Assembly (NCBI GenBank): GCA_028679985.1
Contig: JAJRAH010000028.1
Coordinates: 1 to 6,700, forward strand
Source of the DNA: Methanomassiliicoccales archaeon
Lineage (GTDB): Archaea > Thermoplasmatota > Thermoplasmata > Methanomassiliicoccales > JACIVX01
Reading direction: 5' to 3'
Length of the DNA stretch: 6,700 nt
The notes under the pieces were generated by a model. That model was not told where the DNA came from and made no database searches. It saw only the letters and a program-made list of their open reading frames with translations. Made by a program: the position numbers and the translations under genes. Positions within the stretch are counted from its first letter, which is position 1. Each line of letters starts with the position of its first letter. Below, in pieces: positions 1 to 6,100 of this stretch.

Positions 1-334
1 TATAGCTCTTCTCCATTCCCCGCAGAGTGCCGAGATACTTGAGCGTCTCAATCGGAGTGAGATACGGATAGAATTCTGGCGTTTCAACGACAGCCCCAAC
101 ACCAGCAAGCGCCTTCTTTGGATCCTTCGTAACATCGACACCGTTCAGGTAAGCATGTCCACCGCTGGCGAAGAGCAGATGAGTGAGGATCTTGATTGTA
201 GTGGTCTTGCCTGCACCGTTTGGACCGAGGAACCCTACGAACGACTTCCTCTTCACGCTCAGGTTCAGAGAATCAACCGCTTTGAAGGAGTTGAACTCCT
301 TCGTCAGATTCTCTATCACGATAGGGTCGTCCAT
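1..334 (-). CDS. ABC transporter ATP-binding protein (ABC-2/BcrA-like), N-terminal part, cut by the window edge
   Basis: The first 111 residues of an ABC ATPase are visible; the gene continues past position 1. The protein begins MDDPIVIENLTKEF, a typical first strand of the nucleotide-binding domain. The Walker A motif GPNGAGKTT is at residues 37-45, followed by TIKIL. At residues 80-92 the segment GAVVETPEFYPYL is the Q-loop region, with Glu84 where many ABC ATPases have Gln. This pattern is common in BcrA/drug- or ion-export ATPases that pair with ABC-2 permeases. The signature, Walker B and H-loop lie outside the window. The ATG at 334 is supported by a GGGAG and GTGATC Shine-Dalgarno-like stretch just upstream (minus strand, 338-348). 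The family role is ATP hydrolysis at the inner face of the membrane to drive export. The permease gene would be expected downstream (below position 1) but is not visible, and the substrate cannot be inferred. The gene is divergent from the fumarase operon. Confidence 0.95.
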   Translation of the reverse strand, partial: MDDPIVIENLTKEFNSFKAVDSLNLSVKRKSFVGFLGPNGAGKTTTIKILTHLLFASGGHAYLNGVDVTKDPKKALAGVGAVVETPEFYPYLTPIETLKYLGTLRGMEKSY

Positions 335-369
335 CTGATCACTCTCCCTTGCTTCATGGGTTGCGGAGG

Positions 370-396
370 GGTTTACATAAGCGTCCGGATATTAAC
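370..396 (-). promoter_or_regulatory. Candidate promoter(s) for the ABC ATPase gene
   Basis: On the minus strand two AT-rich boxes could serve as TATA elements: CTTATGTAA (about 373-381) and TTAATATCC (about 387-395). With the usual archaeal distance of about 25 nt to the start of transcription, they would give leaders of roughly 17 or 32 nt, both including the Shine-Dalgarno site. The sequence does not show which one is used. Confidence 0.35.
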
Positions 397-412
397 CTTT
401 TGGTTTCTGTCT

Positions 413-426
413 GAAATCTTTTTATG
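413..426 (+). promoter_or_regulatory. TATA box with BRE-like element for the fumarase operon
   Basis: GAAATCTTTTTATG matches the archaeal arrangement of a purine/A-rich BRE (GAAA, 413-416) followed by a T/A-rich TATA box (CTTTTTATG, 418-426). The centre lies about 35 nt before the ATG at 457. Transcription would then start near 446-448, leaving a leader of about ten nucleotides that carries the GGAGTGA ribosome site. The box overlaps an upstream in-frame ATG at 424, which argues against that codon as the start. Confidence 0.55.
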
Positions 427-445
427 CGTCCAGTCTCATTCAATT

Positions 446-453
446 GGAGTGAG
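446..453 (+). promoter_or_regulatory. Ribosome binding site that fixes the fumarase alpha start
   Basis: GGAGTGAG lies just upstream of the ATG at 457, with 7 nt between GGAG and the start codon. The in-frame ATG at 424 has no such site and sits inside the TATA-like box, so 457 is the better start. Confidence 0.7.
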
Positions 454-456
454 TCC

Positions 457-1326
457 ATGATCCCGCCCGATCTTGTGGAGGAGGTCGTCGTCAACATCCT
501 CAGGACAGCTGTCACAACGCTCCCTTCCGATGTCGTCTCAGAGCTGCAGAAGGCCGAAGCAGAAGAGAGTGACGAGATCGCTAGAACGCAGATCAGCACC
601 ATTCTCGAGAATGTCAGACGCGCTGGAGAGATAGCGGTTCCGATGTGCCAGGATACCGGAATCCCGCTCTTCTTCGTCTCAGGTGGATGCATTTCCGAAA
701 TCGAAGATGCGATCAAGAGGGGAGTTGTGAGGGCGACGGAAGAAGTGCCCCTGCGCCCGAACGTCGTGCATCCCTTGACTAGGAGAAACGCAGGCAACAA
801 CCTCGGCATTGAAATGCCGCATGTGAACTACTCTCCCGGGCCACGTGACTATGTTGACATAACGGTCATGCCCAAGGGCGCAGGCTCCGAGAACATGAGC
901 GCACTGCGTATGTTGGTGCCTTCAGAGGGGATCAGGGGCGTGAAGTCGTTCGTCCTGGACACAGTCGTAAGCGCGGGGAGCCGTCCATGCCCTCCGACCA
1001 TCGTAGGGGTGGGAATAGGCGGGTCCTCTGATATCGCAATGACCCTGGCGAAGAAGGCCCTCCTTCGACCGCTCAACGTGCGCAACCCCCATGCCGAACT
1101 CCAAGCGCTGGAGGAGGAACTCCTCGCGGCTATCAATCAGACGGGGATCGGTCCGATGGGTCTGGGCGGAAAGACGACGTCCCTCGGCGTCAGAATCGAT
1201 ATGGCACACTGTCATACCGCCAGCTTGCCAGTGGCAGTCAACCTCCAATGCTGGGCCGCCAGGAAGGCGTCCGCGAGGATATTCCTGGACGGAAGGGTGA
1301 CGTACTCGACGGAGGGATTCTGGTGA
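457..1326 (+). CDS. fumA: Class I fumarate hydratase, alpha subunit (N-terminal-domain protein)
   Basis: This 289-residue protein is the larger subunit of the two-subunit, oxygen-sensitive class I fumarase, which interconverts fumarate and (S)-malate in the cytoplasm using a [4Fe-4S] cluster. Three cysteines in the family's cluster contexts are visible: Cys64 in VPMCQDTGIP, Cys178 in SRPCPP and Cys265 in NLQCWAARK. Other family blocks are HPLTRRNAGNN (about 105-115), PKGAGSENMS (139-148), VGVGIGGSSD (183-192), RPLNVRNPHAELQALE (204-219), IGPMGLGGKTTSLGV (231-245) and HTASLPVAVNLQC (253-265). The length fits the split archaeal/anaerobic form. The first gene of an operon, it overlaps the beta subunit by 4 nt. 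A longer reading frame starting at 424 is less likely because of the promoter and ribosome site. L(+)-tartrate dehydratase alpha (TtdA) is the main alternative, since the families are hard to separate by motif. A role in a complete or partial TCA cycle is inferred. The symbol denotes the class I alpha chain, not the fused E. coli FumA. Confidence 0.95.
   Translation: MIPPDLVEEVVVNILRTAVTTLPSDVVSELQKAEAEESDEIARTQISTILENVRRAGEIAVPMCQDTGIPLFFVSGGCISEIEDAIKRGVVRATEEVPLRPNVVHPLTRRNAGNNLGIEMPHVNYSPGPRDYVDITVMPKGAGSENMSALRMLVPSEGIRGVKSFVLDTVVSAGSRPCPPTIVGVGIGGSSDIAMTLAKKALLRPLNVRNPHAELQALEEELLAAINQTGIGPMGLGGKTTSLGVRIDMAHCHTASLPVAVNLQCWAARKASARIFLDGRVTYSTEGFW
1311..1316 (+). promoter_or_regulatory. 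Ribosome binding site for the fumarase beta subunit, inside the alpha gene
   Basis: GGAGGG lies within the last codons of the alpha gene, with 7 nt between GGAGG and the GTG at 1323. It decides the beta start: the more upstream in-frame ATG at 1248 would add 25 residues that do not resemble the family N-terminus and would overlap the alpha gene by about 80 nt. Confidence 0.75.
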
Positions 1327-1916
1327 GGATCAAGACCCCACTTTCGGAAGAAGTCGTCCGATCCTTGAAGGTCGGGGACGTCGTACATCTCGACGGCGTT
1401 GTCTACACTGGACGAGACGAAGTGCACATGAGAGCTCTGGACATGTGCGATAAGGGGGAGAAGCTTCCTGTCGACCTGAATGGAGCGGCGATATATCATT
1501 GCGGGCCTATCATGAGGAAGAAGGATGATTCTTGGGTCCTTGTGGCTGCGGGACCGACGACGAGTGCTCGCATGAACTCCCTTGAACCCAGGTTCATCGA
1601 GGGGTTCGGCATTCGGGCCGTGATTGGAAAGGGAGGAATGTCTCAGCCGACGATTGATGCCATGAGTAAGTTCGGTTGCGTCTACCTCGCGATCACCGGG
1701 GGAGCGGCAGTCTTGGCTGCGATGGGCGTGACGAAAGTCCTCGGCGTCGAATGGCTGGATCTGGGCATGCCCGAGGCGCTCTGGATCTTGGAGGCCGGGA
1801 ATCTAGGGCCTCTGATCGTCGGCATCGACGCCCACGGGGACAGTCTCTTCAAGAAGGTTGAAGAGGAGGTCAGCAGGAATCTACCATTTGCCCGAAGACG
1901 CCTCGGAATTGGATGA
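1323..1916 (+). CDS. fumB: Class I fumarate hydratase, beta subunit (C-terminal-domain protein)
   Basis: From a GTG start this is a 197-residue protein, the smaller partner of the class I fumarase. It begins MRIKTPLSEEVVRSLKVGD (GTG read as Met), the usual opening of this subunit. Family blocks follow: GVVYTGRDEVHMR (about 25-37), GAAIYHCGPI (54-63), AAGPTTSARMNSL (75-87), the IGKGGM loop (101-106), VYLAITGGAAVLAA (120-133), VEWLDLGMPEALW (142-154) and VGIDAHGDSLF (166-176). In fused class I enzymes the corresponding C-terminal domain contributes substrate-binding residues to the active site built around the iron-sulfur cluster, so both subunits are needed. The GTG overlaps the alpha stop codon in a GTGA arrangement, which implies translational coupling and balanced subunit amounts. 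TtdB-type tartrate dehydratase beta is the alternative. The stop lies 53 nt from the end of the convergent surface-protein gene, and I see no clear terminator hairpin between them. Confidence 0.94.
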   Translation: MRIKTPLSEEVVRSLKVGDVVHLDGVVYTGRDEVHMRALDMCDKGEKLPVDLNGAAIYHCGPIMRKKDDSWVLVAAGPTTSARMNSLEPRFIEGFGIRAVIGKGGMSQPTIDAMSKFGCVYLAITGGAAVLAAMGVTKVLGVEWLDLGMPEALWILEAGNLGPLIVGIDAHGDSLFKKVEEEVSRNLPFARRRLGIG

Positions 1917-1969
1917 TTTCTCATCATCTCAGGATCGATGAAAGACAGACCTGGACGAGATCGACACGC

Positions 1970-3019
1970 TCACTTCCCGCCCTCTTCATTCCCTTCCTTC
2001 GGCTTCTCCTCCTCTTCGCGTTCTACTGCCAGAAGTTCCGGCTTCTTCCCTACCCTGTAACGGACGTAAACGGAAATCGCGAGCATTGCGATTGCAGCGC
2101 AGAGGCCCACTATCATCAGAGAGTGGGGGAGATCGAATCCAGGAATGAATCCTGTGCTACCGGATGCCGGGATCTTCTCCAGGTTCAAGTCGTACTTCTT
2201 CGTCTCAAAGGGGCTGAGCGACACCTGAACTGTTCTGTCCTCGTACCCTTCCTTCTCGAAAGTCACGGTATACGTCCCTACTGGAACGTTCGAAATCGTG
2301 TAGTTGCCGTTTATGTCAGTGGAGGTCGAGGTCGAGTATTCCGTGGATGCGATCGTCACCATGACGCCCGAAACCGCACTCCCGTCGCTCGTGACTTTCC
2401 CATGGAGCGTGGTCGGCTGCTCCAACAGGGTGAAGTTCAAATTCGTAATCTTGCCACGCACGATCACAATTGGATTGTCGTGGTACGCTGTCCAGTACCC
2501 GGTTTTCTCGGCATGCGCGACGTAAGTGCCCGGCAAGATGTGGTCGATCGTGTACGCCCCCAAGGGAGATGTCGAGGTCGCGGAGTAGTTGCGCTGACCC
2601 GTGAGCACGACCGTCGCGCCCTGTATCGGAACCGTGCCGTTCGTCACATGACCCGAGAGGAATCCCAAGATCTCGATCATTCTGAAATTCAGGACGTTCA
2701 AGAATCCCGGGCCGATGTGGAAGTTGCTATAGGTTATGTTCGCAGTGTAGTTCGTATATGAGGCGGTCACGTTGTATGTCCCAATCGGCAGGGAGATGTT
2801 GTACTCCCCTGTGACGTTGACCAGCGCATGATAAGGTGTCAAGGACGTCGTGTTCACTGCGGTGACATTGACGTTGGGAAACGTAGCTCCGGTCTCGTTC
2901 GTCACACTCCCCGTTATCCACCAATCTTCCGGAGGCTGCGCAGAAACTTCCGAGTGCGCGAAGCACGCGATCGAAACGAAAACGGCAGCCGCCAGTGTGA
3001 CAGAGATGAGTCTTCTCAT
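1970..3019 (-). CDS. Secreted, C-terminally membrane-anchored protein with three carboxypeptidase-regulatory-like domains
   Basis: This 349-residue protein has no recognised specific function. Residues 1-28 form a signal peptide: MRRL, then a hydrophobic stretch through ACFAHS, with a likely cut near VSA-QPP. Three beta-sandwich repeats follow at about 34-113, 117-199 and 203-281. Each starts G-x-V-T and carries a GxYxI...PxGTYxV core, for example GEYNISLPIGTYNV, GAYTIDHILPGTYV and GNYTISNVPVGTYTV. This is the CarboxypepD_reg-like/PEGA-type fold. A Gly/Pro/Ser linker leads to one membrane helix at about 299-321 and a charged, Glu/Lys-rich cytoplasmic tail (322-349). There are 12 N-x-S/T sequons, eight of them before residue 97, consistent with an N-glycosylated archaeal envelope protein. 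No catalytic residues are evident; an adhesive, stalk or structural surface role is an inference. The ATG at 3019 lacks a clear Shine-Dalgarno site but has a TATA-like box about 33 nt upstream, suggesting a leaderless or nearly leaderless mRNA. The gene is convergent with the fumarase operon and divergent from the helicase. Confidence 0.85.
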   Translation of the reverse strand: MRRLISVTLAAAVFVSIACFAHSEVSAQPPEDWWITGSVTNETGATFPNVNVTAVNTTSLTPYHALVNVTGEYNISLPIGTYNVTASYTNYTANITYSNFHIGPGFLNVLNFRMIEILGFLSGHVTNGTVPIQGATVVLTGQRNYSATSTSPLGAYTIDHILPGTYVAHAEKTGYWTAYHDNPIVIVRGKITNLNFTLLEQPTTLHGKVTSDGSAVSGVMVTIASTEYSTSTSTDINGNYTISNVPVGTYTVTFEKEGYEDRTVQVSLSPFETKKYDLNLEKIPASGSTGFIPGFDLPHSLMIVGLCAAIAMLAISVYVRYRVGKKPELLAVEREEEEKPKEGNEEGGK

Positions 3020-3044
3020 GCTAGGAAACGCATTACGCGGTGTG

Positions 3045-3058
3045 AGGATAAATTACTT
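3045..3058 (-). promoter_or_regulatory. Candidate TATA box for the surface-protein gene
   Basis: On the minus strand the stretch reads AAGTAATTTATCCT, a T/A-rich archaeal-type box centred near 3052. Transcription starting about 25 nt downstream would leave only around 6 nt before the ATG at 3019, which fits the lack of a Shine-Dalgarno site there. Confidence 0.45.
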
Positions 3059-3073
3059 GCGTAGTAGCCAGCA

Positions 3074-3099
3074 ACTCCTTCGCAGTCTCGCAAAGTAGT
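3074..3099 (+). repeat. Imperfect inverted repeat upstream of the helicase gene
   Basis: The arms ACTCCTTCGC (3074-3083) and GCAAAGTAGT (3090-3099) are complementary at 8 of 10 positions and are separated by 6 nt. The right arm overlaps the candidate BRE/TATA of the helicase gene. It could be an operator or could be chance; its size alone is not decisive. Confidence 0.3.
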
Positions 3100-3103
3100 A
3101 ATA
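3089..3103 (+). promoter_or_regulatory. Weak candidate BRE/TATA for the helicase gene
   Basis: CGCAAAG followed by TAGTAATA resembles a BRE plus a weak TATA box, centred about 48 nt before the ATG at 3148. Transcription starting some 25 nt downstream would give a leader of roughly 20 nt that includes the GGAGA ribosome site at 3136-3140. The match to consensus is poor. Confidence 0.3.
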
Positions 3104-3147
3104 GATGAACGGCAAATGGACCTTGATTTCAAGACGGAGAAAGCCCA

Positions 3148-6100
3148 ATGGAACGGGTAAGAAGAGCGTATAGCAAGAACGAGGTCATGTCGCTGATGGA
3201 GCCGCTTGTCGCCGAGTGGTTCAACAGCAAGTTTTCGGATCTCACCGAGCCTCAGGCGTTCGCGATCCCCATTATCCATAACAGGGAGAACGTCCTCGTA
3301 TCATCACCTACCGGGTCTGGCAAGACGCTCACCGCTTTCCTCTCGATCATCAACGAGCTACTCAAGTATGCAAGAGATGGGAAGCTTGAGGACAGGGTAT
3401 ACGCGGTATACGTGTCTCCACTCAAGGCCTTGGCCAATGACATCAACCGGAATCTCAGGGAGCCGCTGTCCGAGATGAAGGCTCTCGCGGAGAGCAAGGG
3501 CATAACGTTCCCGGACATCAGAGTGGGCGTCAGATCCGGCGATACGTCTCAGGCCGAGAGGCAGAAGATGTTGAGGAAGCCTCCACACATCTTCATCACG
3601 ACCCCCGAGTCCCTCGCCTTGGTTCTCGCCGCCCCGAAGTTCAAGGAGAGGTTCACGAAGGTCGAGTGGACGATCGTCGACGAGGTGCATGAAATTTGCG
3701 ATTCCAAGCGAGGCGTCTTCTTGTCCTTGACCCTGGAGCGATTGCAGGAGTACTGTTCTCGGCCATTCGTACGGGTCGGACTCTCGGCGACGCTTGCCCC
3801 GATCGATGAGATCGCGGCGTTCCTGGTCGGCTTCAGGAACGGGAAGCAGAGGGAGGTCGAGATCGTCGAGGTCAAATCGCCTAAGAGCCTGGACCTCGAG
3901 GTCCTCTGCCCGACCGAGGACATGACGGCTCTTCCGTACGAGATTGTGAACTCCAAGATGTACGACATGCTCGCGGACATGGTCCGGAAGCACACCACGA
4001 CCCTCGTCTTCACCAACACTCGCAGCGGCACGGAGAGCGTAGTATACAAGCTGAAGGAGCGCGGTCTGGATAGCATCGAGGCTCATCATGGCAGCCTCAG
4101 CAAGGAGACGAGGCTGAACGTCGAGGAGAGGTTGAAAAAGAGCGAGTTGAAGTGCGTGGTCTCCTCGACCTCGCTCGAGCTGGGAATAGATATCGGTTCG
4201 ATCGATCTTGTCTGTCAAATCGGGTCACCGAAATCCGTTGCGAAGGGGTTGCAGCGCGTGGGCAGAAGCGGTCACGGGTATCTGAAGACCTCCAAAGGGC
4301 GGATGATCGTTTTCGACAACGACGATTTGGTCGAGTGCGCAGTTCTTTGCAGAGCGGCTCATCGGAACAAGATCGACAGGGTAAGCATTCCTCAAAACTG
4401 CCTAGATGTTCTTGCCCAAAGCATCGTCGGCATGTCTATTGAAAGCCGATGGAAGGTGGAGGACGCACTCGAGTTGGTCAGGAGATCATATTGTTATAGG
4501 AACCTGCCTGAGGACCTGTACCTGGACGTCCTTAGATACCTAGGAAGCAAGGACGCTTTCGAGGGAGTATATTCCAAGATATGGTACGACGAGGAAGAGG
4601 GAACGTTCGGCAGGAAGCGAGGGGCTCGGATGATATACTTCCTCAACCTCGGAACGATACCGGAAGAGGCAAACTACAAAGTTTACGCAGAGAGAGGAGC
4701 GATGATCGGAGACCTCTCGGAGAAGTTCGTCGAGAGGCTCTCCCCTCGGGACATCTTCGTTCTCGGCGGCAGGACCTACGAGTTTGTTCGCTCGCGGGGA
4801 ATGAGTGTCTATGTGAAGACGGCCTCTGGCAAGAAGCCGACCGTGCCGTCGTGGACGGGAGAGATGCTGCCGCGAAGCTTCGATCTTTCTTTGGAAGTGG
4901 CGAGATTCAGAGGGGAGATGGCCGAGAGGTTGACGGGGGATGAAAAGGCGACGCTGAAGTGGCTTTGCGATGACTTCGACATCGACGAAGGATCCGCGAG
5001 GTCGATACTGAGCTACTTTGAAGAGCAACAGTCGACTTGTGGCACGGTCCCGACGGACAAGAACCTCGTCATCGAAGGATATGTCGACATGACCGGTAAT
5101 CACAACGTCATCTTCCACTTTCCTTTCGGAAGAAGGGTCAACGACGCTCTCTCGAGAGCATATGCTTTTCAGTTGACACAGCAGCTTGGATCGAATGTCA
5201 GCGTTTCCGTGACCGACGACGCCTTCATGCTGAGCGTTCCAAGGAGCGTCGACTTCAAAGGTTTGGGCGGACTCGTCTCCAGTTCCGATCTCGGCACATT
5301 GCTGAGGAGGGCGCTGAAAGACTCGGAGATATTCAAGCAGCGATTCCGTCACACCGCCGCAAGAAGCTTCATGATCCTTCGCAACTACAAAGGCAGGGAA
5401 GTATCGGTCAACAGGCAGCAGGTTCGCTCGAGCTATCTGCTCGACTCTCTCAGGAGCGTCGAGCGTGTGCCGGTCGTGGAGGAGACGTACAGGGAGATCA
5501 TGGAAGAGGTCATGGATCTGCCGAACGCCGCGAAGGTGCTCAAGATGATTGAGGGCGGCGAGGTGACGATTCAATTCGTCGATTTCTCTTCGATACCGTC
5601 GCCGTTCTCACACAACGTAGTTCTCGCAGGCATATCTGACATCGTCCTCATGGAGGATCGCAGTTCCCTGCTGAGGGAGCTTCACAGGAGGATACTCTCG
5701 AAGGTCATGGCTAGCGACCTCTCCGAATTCGAATTCGAGGAACAGAAGGTGACAGCCTACTTCAGGAAGAAGATCGGAAGGATCGAGGTGAAAGAGGACA
5801 TCCTCCGCGTCCTCAGACTGATCGGGCCGATGCACATATTCAGAGAGAGGGCCAGGAGTCTGTATCCTTATTCTTCTAGGGACAAGCGGGAAATTGACGG
5901 ATGGGCTGAGGAATTGCTCGCCGAGGGCAGAATCGCCTCGGCATACTCCGACGACTACTACTTCGTCGCCTCGGAGGATCTGTCAACATATGCCGCTCTC
6001 TTCCGGAAAGAACGGACGCTGGGGGACTTGGACCACAGTGTGCTCGACCTCCTCGGCGGTGAGAAGTCTTCGAAGGATATCGCCGACTCTCTCGGTGTGA

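Noticed and set aside
155..460. A plus-strand open frame of 101 codons opposite the ABC ATPase
   Set aside because: The opposite strand encodes a perfect Walker A motif and a continuous ABC domain. This frame also runs through the divergent promoter region.
1248..1322. An N-terminal extension of the fumarase beta subunit from the ATG at 1248
   Set aside because: It would overlap the conserved iron-sulfur-cysteine region of the alpha gene, its 25 residues do not match the family, and the GTG at 1323 has an ideal GGAGGG site.
1917..1969. A possible bidirectional terminator in the convergent gap between fumarase beta and the surface protein
   Set aside because: I found no strong hairpin and no clear run of T on either strand, only a mildly pyrimidine-rich stretch, so no terminator is called.
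1913..2761. A plus-strand open frame of 282 codons opposite the surface-protein gene
   Set aside because: The minus strand encodes a coherent signal peptide, three repeats and a membrane anchor. The plus-strand translation is rich in Arg/His with no domain-like pattern, so it is an antisense shadow.
3358..4218. A minus-strand open frame of 286 codons opposite the helicase motor domains
   Set aside because: The plus strand here carries the helicase motifs from Ia to V in order. The antisense product has no motif and a composition typical of a shadow frame.
4540..5574. A minus-strand open frame of 344 codons inside the helicase gene
   Set aside because: It lies opposite conserved Lhr blocks, has Arg/His-rich composition and shows no recognisable domain or ribosome site. 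Long antisense frames are expected in GC-rich coding DNA.
5724..5741. A short tandem repeat GAATTC-GAATTC in the helicase gene
   Set aside because: Only two adjacent copies of six bases, encoding EFEFE in frame. It is within chance expectation and has no sign of a mobile or regulatory element.
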